From Lachnospiraceae bacterium UBA1258 (GTDB taxonomy: Bacteria > Bacillota > Clostridia > Lachnospirales > Lachnospiraceae): a DNA stretch of 15,186 nt. The notes below the pieces were generated by a model, which saw only the letters and a program-made list of their open reading frames with translations, did not search any database and was not told the origin of the DNA. The translations under genes and the position numbers were made by a program. Position 1 is the first letter of the stretch; each line of letters starts with the position of its first letter. The DNA is taken from contig DBVS01000029.1 in the NCBI GenBank assembly GCA_002308235.1, positions 6,123-21,308 on the forward strand. The letters run 5' to 3'. This document shows, in pieces, positions 6,406-13,060 of this stretch.

Positions 6406-7299
6406 ATGATATACGAACAGGCACACGCAAAAATCAATCTTTCCCTTGATATTACGGGGAAAAGAGACAACGGCTATCACGAGGTTTGCATGATAATGCA
6501 GACCATCAGTATCTGTGACGACCTTTCCTTTGAGAAAGGGGCGCCGGGTACGGGCGTGGTGCTTACGTCTGACAGCGCCCTTCTTCAAAGCGAGATGGCG
6601 GAGGGGAAGGATAATCTCGTGCTCAAGGCCGCACGGCTTCTTTTTGAACGCATGGGAAGGACCGGGGATGTAAAGATCACTCTTACCAAGAGGATCCCCA
6701 TTGCCGCAGGTCTTGCCGGGGGAAGCGCCGATGCGGCGGCGACTCTGAGAGGCTTAAACAGGCTCTTTGAGTTCGGGCTTTCCATGGATGAACTCAGGGA
6801 GATTTCCGTAAAAATAGGGGCGGACGTACCTTTCTGTGTCGAAGGCGGACTTTGCCTTTGTGAAGGGATCGGAGAAATACTGACGGGGCTTACGCCCATG
6901 GCATCGATGCCTGTTGTGATATGCAAGCCCGATGTTTATGTTTCGACCCCGGAGGTTTACAGGGCTTACGATGAGAAGCCTCCGAGTAAGCACCCGGACA
7001 CCGCATCGCTTTTAAAGGCGATAGAAACTTACGACAATGCGGGTGCGGTTGCTTTGTTTGAGAATATATTGGAGCCTGTGACGGCCGGAAAACATCCGGT
7101 CATAACAGAAATAGAGAAAAAAATGGTTGATTACGGTGCAATGGGAAGTATAATGAGCGGAAGCGGTCCGACGGTATTTGGGGTATTCGAATCGGACGAT
7201 GGGGCGAGTGAAGCGGCAAAGCGCCTTGCGGGCGATTACCCTTGCTTTTTCACCGGCGTCGGAAGATTCCATAACACAAAGAAACCCAGATTCGAATAG
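6406..7299 (+). CDS. ispE: 4-diphosphocytidyl-2-C-methyl-D-erythritol kinase
   Basis: IspE phosphorylates CDP-methylerythritol, the fourth step of the MEP pathway to isoprenoids. The 297-residue GHMP kinase shows AHAKINLSLDITGKRDNGYHE at the N terminus (catalytic K9), the glycine-rich ATP loop PIAAGLAGGSADAA (98-111), GADVPFC with D140, and SGSGPTVF (251-258). An in-frame TAG at 6391-6393 rules out a longer product, so the ATG at 6406 is the earliest start; its Shine-Dalgarno is weak (TAGG about 11 bases away). The stop codon TAG lies inside the AGGAG ribosome binding site of the next gene, so it heads an apparent operon with the GntR regulator and DUF1934. Confidence 0.96.
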   Translation: MIYEQAHAKINLSLDITGKRDNGYHEVCMIMQTISICDDLSFEKGAPGTGVVLTSDSALLQSEMAEGKDNLVLKAARLLFERMGRTGDVKITLTKRIPIAAGLAGGSADAAATLRGLNRLFEFGLSMDELREISVKIGADVPFCVEGGLCLCEGIGEILTGLTPMASMPVVICKPDVYVSTPEVYRAYDEKPPSKHPDTASLLKAIETYDNAGAVALFENILEPVTAGKHPVITEIEKKMVDYGAMGSIMSGSGPTVFGVFESDDGASEAAKRLAGDYPCFFTGVGRFHNTKKPRFE

Positions 7300-7310
7300 G
7301 AGCAGAGCTT

Positions 7311-7988
7311 ATGCAGGATCACTTTGAACTTAACATGGACGAATACCTTCCCTTGCGGGATGTTGTCTTCAAGACCCTGAGAAAGGCCATTCTGACGGGA
7401 GAGATCAAACCCGGAGAGCGGCTTATGGAAATTCACCTTGCCAAGAAGATCGGTGTGAGCCGAACCCCCATACGTGAGGCCATTCACAAGCTTGAGCAGG
7501 AGGGCCTGGTCACCATGATCCCGAGACGGGGTGCCATTGTTGCCGAGATTTCGGAGAAGGGCTTAAGAGACGTGCTGGAGGTAAGACGCGCCCTTGACAC
7601 GTTCTGTGCCGAGCTTGCCTGCGAGCGCATCAGTGAAGAAGAAAAAGAAGCTCTGAGACGTGCCTGCACGGACTTTGAGGAAGCGGTCAAGACCGGTGAC
7701 ACCACCGTCATAGCGAAGGCAGACGTGGCATTTCACGATATAATCATCGGAGCCACCGGCAATGAAAGAATGGTTATGACCATCAACAATCTGGCCGAGC
7801 AGATGTACCGGTACAGATTTGAGTATATTAAAGACGCAAGTCAGCATGAGAGGCTTATAAAGGAACACAGAGCACTTTTGGACGCGATCCTTAAAGAAAA
7901 CGTCATAGGCGCCGGGGAAGCCGCCCGTGAGCACATAGACAATCAGGAAAAGTCCATTCTCATGCAGATTCACCTTGATGAGAAATAG
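7311..7988 (+). CDS. GntR-family transcriptional regulator, FadR subfamily (FCD domain)
   Basis: This 225-residue DNA-binding regulator has a winged helix-turn-helix at about 13-77, with the family signature LAKKIGVSRTPIREAIHKLE (43-62). An all-helical FCD effector domain follows from about 85 to 215. The FCD metal and ligand residues are recognisable: D138 and H142 (ADVAFH), H186 (EHRALL) and H208 (AREHID), so it probably binds a small carboxylate through a divalent metal. AGGAG at 7298-7302 overlaps the ispE stop, 8 bases before the ATG. The effector cannot be read from sequence, and the neighbours give no catabolic substrate. A matching palindrome in the ispE promoter suggests it controls its own operon. 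Confidence 0.93.
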   Translation: MQDHFELNMDEYLPLRDVVFKTLRKAILTGEIKPGERLMEIHLAKKIGVSRTPIREAIHKLEQEGLVTMIPRRGAIVAEISEKGLRDVLEVRRALDTFCAELACERISEEEKEALRRACTDFEEAVKTGDTTVIAKADVAFHDIIIGATGNERMVMTINNLAEQMYRYRFEYIKDASQHERLIKEHRALLDAILKENVIGAGEAAREHIDNQEKSILMQIHLDEK

Positions 7989-8006
7989 TTTTACAGAGGT
8001 AGAAAA

Positions 8007-8429
8007 TTGAAAAGAGATGTTTTGGTAACGATAAAGGGACTGCAGTACGCGCTTTCCGAGAATGACGACCAGCGTGTGGAAACCATCAACCGCGGAACCT
8101 TTTATACGAGAAACAACAAGAATTACGTTGTTTACGAAGAAACGCTGTCCGAGAAGGAAATCGTGAAGAGTGTGCTCAAGTTTGATGACAAGCTTCTTGA
8201 ACTGAATAAAAAAGGCCCCTTCAACGTACATATGACGTTTGAAGAGGGCAAGAAAAATTATACAGCCTACAACACTCCCTACGGAGATATCATGATAGGC
8301 ATTGACACCACGGCCGTTGTTTGCAAACGGGCCGCGGATGAGATCAATATGGCGATCGAGTATGACATGGAAGTGAACTACGAGCACCTGGCAAAGTGCA
8401 GGATAGACATGAACGTCAAATCTATTTAA
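8007..8429 (+). CDS. DUF1934 (YwiB-like) beta-barrel protein
   Basis: This 140-residue protein matches the DUF1934/YwiB pattern: VTIKGLQ near the start, then VETINRGTFYTRNNKNYVVY, YEE, a KFDDKLLELNKKGPFNVHMTFEEG strand series, and the characteristic Y-TPYGDIMIGIDTT segment (about 89-105). The family folds as a small lipocalin-like barrel, and its biochemical role is not established. The start is TTG at 8007 with AGAGG 7 bases upstream; the only nearby ATG (8017) is out of frame. It lies 18 bases after gntR and probably belongs to the same transcript. In Bacillus, ywiB sits beside argS, but here no argS follows. The last 8 bases overlap a convergent gene. Confidence 0.85.
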   Translation: MKRDVLVTIKGLQYALSENDDQRVETINRGTFYTRNNKNYVVYEETLSEKEIVKSVLKFDDKLLELNKKGPFNVHMTFEEGKKNYTAYNTPYGDIMIGIDTTAVVCKRAADEINMAIEYDMEVNYEHLAKCRIDMNVKSI

Positions 8430-8889
8430 CAGCCTTGGCTCCGGCCTTTTCCTGCATGCGTTCAACCCAGGCCTTGAAGCCTTTCTTTTTCACAACAGGG
8501 GTGTTGATCTTGCCGTGAAGTCCCTTGACTTCGGTAATGTAGATACCGCTTACAACGGCTTTAACTTCCTTTTTGACGGGAACGCTGTCAAAGATCTTGG
8601 CATCACATACAAGGCTCATAACCTGAGGACCGACTTTAGCTTTTACAATGGGAAGCTTGGAGCGTCTCATAAGCTTGGGAGTCTGGTCGATAACGGACTG
8701 GGGAAGTCCCGATTCGTTAAGTCTCATACGTTTCTTGTCTATGATGAGCATGGAAACCGTCTGCTTGTACTGCTCGATCTGAGCCTGCTGGGTTTCCTGA
8801 CGTTTCTGGGCCTTTTTGCCGAGAAAATATAATAAAACCAAAAGTCCTGCAAGGACAGCAACGACAATTAATGCAATTATCCAACCCAT
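8422..8889 (-). CDS. Unassigned single-pass membrane protein, 155 aa
   Basis: I do not recognise a named family. Residues 3-23 form one clear transmembrane helix, followed by a basic, Gln-rich stretch (KKAQKRQETQQAQIEQYKQ, about 25-43) that may be a short coiled coil. The cytosolic part has well-ordered conserved-looking blocks: MLIIDKKRMRLNESGLP, QTPKLMRRSKLPIVKAKVGP and VPVKKEVKAVVSGIYITEV, then a basic tail. With few acidic residues it has a strongly positive charge. GGAGG lies 12 bases upstream of the ATG, a little far. A good extended -10 promoter precedes it. It is monocistronic, divergent from cls, and overlaps the DUF1934 gene by 8 bases at the 3' end with no terminator between them. 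Confidence 0.85.
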   Translation of the reverse strand: MGWIIALIVVAVLAGLLVLLYFLGKKAQKRQETQQAQIEQYKQTVSMLIIDKKRMRLNESGLPQSVIDQTPKLMRRSKLPIVKAKVGPQVMSLVCDAKIFDSVPVKKEVKAVVSGIYITEVKGLHGKINTPVVKKKGFKAWVERMQEKAGAKAVK

Positions 8890-8926
8890 GATATGGTAAA
8901 ACCTCCGTAATAATTTGCGCTTTCAC

Positions 8927-8955
8927 ATTGTACCATTACCGGGGTTTAAACACAA
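8927..8955 (-). promoter_or_regulatory. Sigma-A extended -10 promoter of the 155-aa membrane protein gene
   Basis: Minus strand: TTGTGT (plus 8950-8955), 17-base spacer ending TGG, TACAAT (plus 8927-8932). The TG dinucleotide one base before the -10 makes an extended -10 element. The leader would be about 30 bases. No comparably good plus-strand promoter for cls is visible in the same gap. Confidence 0.65.
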
Positions 8956-8976
8956 GCAAATATTGAGGTTATGTTT

Positions 8977-10452
8977 ATGCAAGAGTTTATCGGGTATTTA
9001 CCGAAAATAGGTGAATTCATCTGGGATCACATTATTTACATAGAAACCGTTTTCGCCATCTTTGTGGTTTTCTTTCAGCGCAAGGAACCAAAGAGCGTCT
9101 GGGCCTGGCTTATACTGATCTTTACGGTCCCGTTCGTCGGATTTCCGCTCTATCTTCTGATTGGTTTAAATCTGCACAAAGAAAAAATGTTTAAGATAAA
9201 GGAGATCGAGGGCCAGATCAACGAGGCCATACGCCGTCAGGAAGCAAGCATCGAAAGCCGCAAGCCTCCCGTAAAGATCGCCAAATACGCATATTACTCT
9301 GATATGATCTATTACAATCTGGAAAGTCAGGGCGCTGTTGTCAGTGACGACAACAAGGTCGAGATCTTCACGGACGGAAACGAAAAATTCGAAGCTCTCA
9401 TCAGAGATATCGAGAACGCGAAACGCTTTGTATTTTTCCAGTATTACATCATCAGAGATGACGAGCTTATGCAAAGGATCGTATCCGTCATGAAAAGAAA
9501 AGCGGACGAGGGCGTGAGGATCATCATTCTTTATGATGCCATGGGCTGCAGAAAGACGAGAAGACGTTTCTGGAAAGATTTGATGAGTCACGAAAACATC
9601 AAGGTTGCGGAATTCTTCCCGGCTCTTTTCAAGAGACTTCAGCTCCGTGTCAACTACCGAAACCACAGAAAGATCGCCGTTATCGATAACGAGATCGCTT
9701 ACGTGGGCGGCTTTAATGTGGGAAGAGAATACATAGATAAAAGCAAGCGTTTCGGGCACTGGCGCGACACTCACCTTCGGATCAGGGGAACCGCCGTTAC
9801 TGCCCTTTCGATTCGTTTTGCCCAGGACTACGACTACGCTTCGAGAGAAAACCTTTTCAAGGATTCCTCTTACTTTGAGCCCGTGACAGAGTCGCGGGAA
9901 GACGGTACCGCCATCCAGATTATTTCAAGCGGACCCGACTCCTCCCTTCCGAATATCAGAAATAACTACCTTCGCATGATAAACAAAGCAAGAAGGAGCA
10001 TTTATATCCAGACGCCTTACTTTATTCCGGATGAGTCCATACTGGCGGCGCTTTTGATCGCGATCCACTCGGGAATCGAAGTTAATGTCATGATCCCCTG
10101 CAAGCCTGACCACCCCTTCGTTTACTGGGCGACTTACTCGCATATCGGAGAACTGGTTTTGGCGGGTGCAAACTGCTACACCTATCAGAACGGCTTTCTT
10201 CATTCAAAGGGCATGATAGTGGATGAAGAGATCTGCTGTTACGGAACCGCAAACATGGACATTCGAAGCTTTGCCCTGAATTTTGAGGTTAATGCGGTAA
10301 TCTACGACGAGTGCATCGCAAAGAAAATGACCGAGATATTCAAGGAAGATATAAAGTACAGCGAACGCATAACCAGGGATGAATATGTGAAGAGGGGACT
10401 CCTTCTTCGTTTCAAGGAGCAGTTCTGCCGTCTGCTTTCTCCCCTTCTTTAA
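8977..10452 (+). CDS. cls: Cardiolipin synthase, two-HKD phospholipase D family
   Basis: This membrane enzyme condenses phosphatidylglycerol to cardiolipin. Two N-terminal membrane segments of PLDNc type (about residues 17-35 and 40-66, with the short EPKSVWAWL link) precede two phospholipase D domains. Catalytic motifs are NHRKIAVID (H, K, D near 230-237) and LHSKGMIVD (near 408-416), each with HxKx4D intact. GGFNVG and YGTANMDIRSF follow them as usual. I place the start at the ATG at 8977 (491 residues) because GAGG (8965-8968) is 8 bases from it but only 2 bases from the alternative ATG at 8971. It faces a divergent membrane-protein gene and is followed by the lipoprotein gene, which has its own promoter. 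Confidence 0.95.
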   Translation: MQEFIGYLPKIGEFIWDHIIYIETVFAIFVVFFQRKEPKSVWAWLILIFTVPFVGFPLYLLIGLNLHKEKMFKIKEIEGQINEAIRRQEASIESRKPPVKIAKYAYYSDMIYYNLESQGAVVSDDNKVEIFTDGNEKFEALIRDIENAKRFVFFQYYIIRDDELMQRIVSVMKRKADEGVRIIILYDAMGCRKTRRRFWKDLMSHENIKVAEFFPALFKRLQLRVNYRNHRKIAVIDNEIAYVGGFNVGREYIDKSKRFGHWRDTHLRIRGTAVTALSIRFAQDYDYASRENLFKDSSYFEPVTESREDGTAIQIISSGPDSSLPNIRNNYLRMINKARRSIYIQTPYFIPDESILAALLIAIHSGIEVNVMIPCKPDHPFVYWATYSHIGELVLAGANCYTYQNGFLHSKGMIVDEEICCYGTANMDIRSFALNFEVNAVIYDECIAKKMTEIFKEDIKYSERITRDEYVKRGLLLRFKEQFCRLLSPLL

Positions 10453-10466
10453 GGAATGCGCAGTCC

Positions 10467-10495
10467 TTGAATTTTATAAGGTTATGTGCTATAAA
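10467..10495 (+). promoter_or_regulatory. Sigma-A promoter of the trigger-factor-like lipoprotein gene
   Basis: TTGAAT (10467-10472), 17-base spacer, TATAAA (10490-10495), with TG at 10486-10487 giving an extended -10. Four of six and five of six consensus positions match. The transcript should begin near 10502, about 25 bases before the ATG at 10527. Confidence 0.75.
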
Positions 10496-10526
10496 ATTCT
10501 TTGTATCATTTTTTATGAGGTTTCAG

Positions 10527-11555
10527 ATGAAAAACCGTATCCTGATTCTGACCATGTCGGTGATTGCTGCGGTGGGAATGATATCCTGCGGTAATCCGGC
10601 GGAGCCGGAAGAATTTGTTTTGACAACTCAAAATGTGAATAATTGTATTGTTTCAATCGGAAATTACAAGGATATTACGGTTGACGTGGATAAGATTGCG
10701 CTTACGGACGAGCTGATCGAAAGATACACCGATGAGTTCTTTTCCACGCAGGCTGAAAGCCTTGAAAACTGGGTTGCCGGAAACGGTGATACGGTTATCA
10801 TTGATTACACGGGAACCGTCGGAGACTCCGGCAAGAAAAATGTCGTGGGTACGGATCAGGCGGTTTCGATCGGAAAGAACACACATCTTGACGGATTTGA
10901 AGACGAACTGGTCGGTTCCGTTGCGGGTGCCCACCTTTCCTTTACGGTAAGCTATCCCGAGAACTACTATGACGAAAGTCTTGCGGGGAAGAAATGTGAC
11001 TTTGACGTTCACGTGAAAAAGGTCATTCCCGGGCTTTCGGATGAGTCGGTTGCGGCGCTCAAGAGCGAGGTATATTCCGACAAAAACGAGTTCAGGCTTT
11101 TTGTATACAACAATCTTTCGGAATTCACCGAGAAACAATATGAAAAAGACGTATTTCGTTCCGTGCTCAACAAGATCGTTTCCACTTCGGAATTTACAGA
11201 GATTCCCAAGGGACTTGTTGAAAGCATGAAGAAAGAAGTCGAAGAAATCTACACAGACACGGCGGAAAAGTACGGCGTGAATGTGGCAGAATATCTCAAA
11301 CTTTGTGACTCGGGACTGAATGAAGAAGCCGTCAAGCTTGCAAAAGAGCAGATCGTCATATTCAAGATAGCAGTGGATGAAGGACTGGTCGTCGATGACG
11401 CCGAGATTGAAGCCCGGGCATCGGAGTATGTGGAGTTGTATGATGAATACACATCTCTCGACGATTATTATGCGGCCAACCCCAAAGAAAAGCTTCTGGA
11501 AGAAGCAATCACGCAGAAGGTCTCCGATTATATCCTGTCGGTCACAAAGCGATAA
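10527..11555 (+). CDS. Lipoprotein peptidyl-prolyl isomerase resembling an exported trigger factor
   Basis: The 342-residue product starts with a lipoprotein signal peptide (MKNRILILTMSVIAAVG) and a lipobox MISC with C21 as the lipidation site, so it should be anchored outside the membrane. Residues about 85-166 form an FKBP domain of trigger-factor type: NGDTVIIDYTGTVGDSG, then SIGKNTHLDGFEDELVG, FTVSYPENYYDESLAGK and FDVHVKKV. The remaining 170 residues are helical and acidic, like the trigger factor C-terminal arms. The ribosome-binding N domain of trigger factor is absent. By analogy it may help fold exported proteins, as PrsA does. GAGG 6 bases before 10527 fixes this start; a TTG at 10467 in the same frame is the promoter -35 box. 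asnS follows after 46 bases without a terminator. Confidence 0.88.
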   Translation: MKNRILILTMSVIAAVGMISCGNPAEPEEFVLTTQNVNNCIVSIGNYKDITVDVDKIALTDELIERYTDEFFSTQAESLENWVAGNGDTVIIDYTGTVGDSGKKNVVGTDQAVSIGKNTHLDGFEDELVGSVAGAHLSFTVSYPENYYDESLAGKKCDFDVHVKKVIPGLSDESVAALKSEVYSDKNEFRLFVYNNLSEFTEKQYEKDVFRSVLNKIVSTSEFTEIPKGLVESMKKEVEEIYTDTAEKYGVNVAEYLKLCDSGLNEEAVKLAKEQIVIFKIAVDEGLVVDDAEIEARASEYVELYDEYTSLDDYYAANPKEKLLEEAITQKVSDYILSVTKR

Positions 11556-11601
11556 ACGGACAATTTGATCATATGTTATAGATTACGGAGGAATATTTTT
11601 A

Positions 11602-12987
11602 ATGAGAACCAAGGTTAAAGAGCTGTTCAGAAAAACTTCTGAATATGCGTCCAAAGAAGTGACTGTCTGCGCCTGGGTACGCACCAATCGCGCACAGGCA
11701 CAGTTTGGATTCCTTAATGTGAACGACGGATCCTTTTTCGAGAACCTGCAGGTTGTTTACGAAAAGGAACTTGCAAATTTTGAAGATATATCAAAGATCA
11801 GAGTCGGAGCAAGCGTTGAAGTTATCGGTACACTGGTGCTTACTCCCGAAAACAAGCAGCCTTTCGAACTTAAGGCAAGCCGTGTAACACTTCTTGGGGA
11901 CTGCCCCGAGGATTACCCCATTCAGCCCAAGCGTCACACAAGAGAGTATCTTCGTACGGTTGCGCACCTTCGTCCCAGAACGAACCTGTTTTCCGCAGTG
12001 TTCAGGGTACGTTCCGTAGCTGCAATGGCGATCCACACTTATTTCCAGGACAGAGGATATGTGTATGTGCACACTCCTTTGATCACAGGCGCCGATTGTG
12101 AAGGCTCCGATCAGATGTTTAAGATAACTACCCTTAACATGAACGATCTTCCCCTTACCGAGGACGGAAAGGTTGATTTCTCCAAGGATCTTTTCGGTAA
12201 GCAGTCATTCATCACAGGTTCCGGTCAGCTTCAGGGTGAGACCTTTGCCATGGCTTACGGCGATATCTACACCTTCGGACCTACCTTCAGAACCGAGAAT
12301 TCCAACACCCAGACCCACGCCAACGAGTTCTGGATGATCGAGCCCGAAATGGCTTTCTGCGACCTTCAGGGTCTTATGGACATTGAAGAGGACATGCTCA
12401 AGTTCGTGGTTAAGTACGTAATGGACAGATGCCCCGAGGAAATTGATTTCTGCGACAAGTTCGTTTCCAACGGTTTAAAGGATAAGCTTACGGGCATCAT
12501 CAATGCAAAGTTTACCCGCATTTCCCACCACGATGTTATCGACATCCTGAAGAAGGCTGATGTGAAGTGGGAGTTTGAACCCGACTACGGCGAGGACATT
12601 GCCAAAGAGCATGAGAAATATATCGTTGAATATTTCAACGGCCCTGTTTTTGTAACCGACTGGCCCAAGGATATCAAGGCCTACTACATGAAAGTCAACC
12701 CCGACAACAAGACGGTTGCGGCTGTTGACCTGCTTGTTCCCCAGGCCGGAGAGCTTATGGGCGGAAGCCAGAGAGAAGAGAATCTCGATGTTCTCATCAA
12801 GAGAATGGACGAGATGGGCGTAGACAAGGAAGGAATTGACTGGTACCTCGACACCAGAAGATACGGCGGATGCATTCACTCCGGTTTCGGAATGGGCTTT
12901 GAGCGTCTTATCATGTACCTTACAGGTGTTGAGAACATCAGAGACGTCATCCCTTATCCCAGAACACCAAGATCCTGCGATTTCTGA
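11602..12987 (+). CDS. asnS: Asparaginyl-tRNA synthetase
   Basis: AsnRS charges tRNA-Asn with asparagine. The 461-residue class IIb enzyme has an N-terminal OB-fold anticodon domain (about 18-103, with WVRTNRAQAQFGFLNVNDG). The catalytic core begins with HLRPRTNLFSAVFRVRS (122-138); YVHTPLITGADCEG carries motif 1 surroundings. Motif 2 is FRTENSNTQTHANEFWMIEP (229-248), and motif 3 is GFGMGFERLIMYLTG near 433-447. The residues after motif 2 (EFWMIEPEMAF) and the segment GGSQREE fit AsnRS rather than AspRS. GGAGG (11587-11591) is 10 bases before the ATG. There is no T-box leader in the 46-base gap, although T-boxes are common for such genes in Firmicutes. The gene may be read with the upstream lipoprotein gene. 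Confidence 0.97.
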   Translation: MRTKVKELFRKTSEYASKEVTVCAWVRTNRAQAQFGFLNVNDGSFFENLQVVYEKELANFEDISKIRVGASVEVIGTLVLTPENKQPFELKASRVTLLGDCPEDYPIQPKRHTREYLRTVAHLRPRTNLFSAVFRVRSVAAMAIHTYFQDRGYVYVHTPLITGADCEGSDQMFKITTLNMNDLPLTEDGKVDFSKDLFGKQSFITGSGQLQGETFAMAYGDIYTFGPTFRTENSNTQTHANEFWMIEPEMAFCDLQGLMDIEEDMLKFVVKYVMDRCPEEIDFCDKFVSNGLKDKLTGIINAKFTRISHHDVIDILKKADVKWEFEPDYGEDIAKEHEKYIVEYFNGPVFVTDWPKDIKAYYMKVNPDNKTVAAVDLLVPQAGELMGGSQREENLDVLIKRMDEMGVDKEGIDWYLDTRRYGGCIHSGFGMGFERLIMYLTGVENIRDVIPYPRTPRSCDF

Positions 12988-13005
12988 TAAATATTGCATC
13001 AAATG

Positions 13006-13042
13006 TTGGGACACGGCTTGTTGCGGTGTCCCAAAACTTTTT
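13006..13042 (+). terminator. Terminator-like hairpin between asnS and guaA
   Basis: TTGGGACAC (13006-13014) pairs with GTGTCCCAA (13026-13034), and two inner G-C pairs close a TTGTT loop. AAC then TTTTT follow (13038-13042), and another TTTTT run continues to the guaA Shine-Dalgarno. The short gap between stem and T run makes it less than ideal, so partial read-through into guaA is plausible. Confidence 0.65.
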
Positions 13043-13060
13043 AATTTTTGGAGGTACTAA

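Noticed and set aside
7563..8465. 300-codon minus-strand ORF across gntR and the DUF1934 gene
   Set aside because: It is the mirror of two well-supported plus-strand genes, has no ribosome binding site, and its residue composition and lack of motifs are typical of an antisense shadow.
9166..9774. 202-codon minus-strand ORF inside cls
   Set aside because: Antisense shadow of the phospholipase D domain, which has intact catalytic motifs on the plus strand.
10451..10468. AAGGA/TCCTT hairpin after cls as a terminator
   Set aside because: The stem is only 5 bp, and it overlaps the -35 box of the next promoter; no proper U run follows.
11101..11110. Second copy of TTGTATACAA, a possible GntR operator
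   Set aside because: It lies inside the lipoprotein coding region, where it simply encodes part of FVYNN, and has no promoter beside it.
11556..11601. T-box leader or separate promoter for asnS
   Set aside because: The gap is only 46 bases, far too short for a T-box. A TATAGA with an upstream TG at 11574-11582 would start transcription inside the ribosome binding site.
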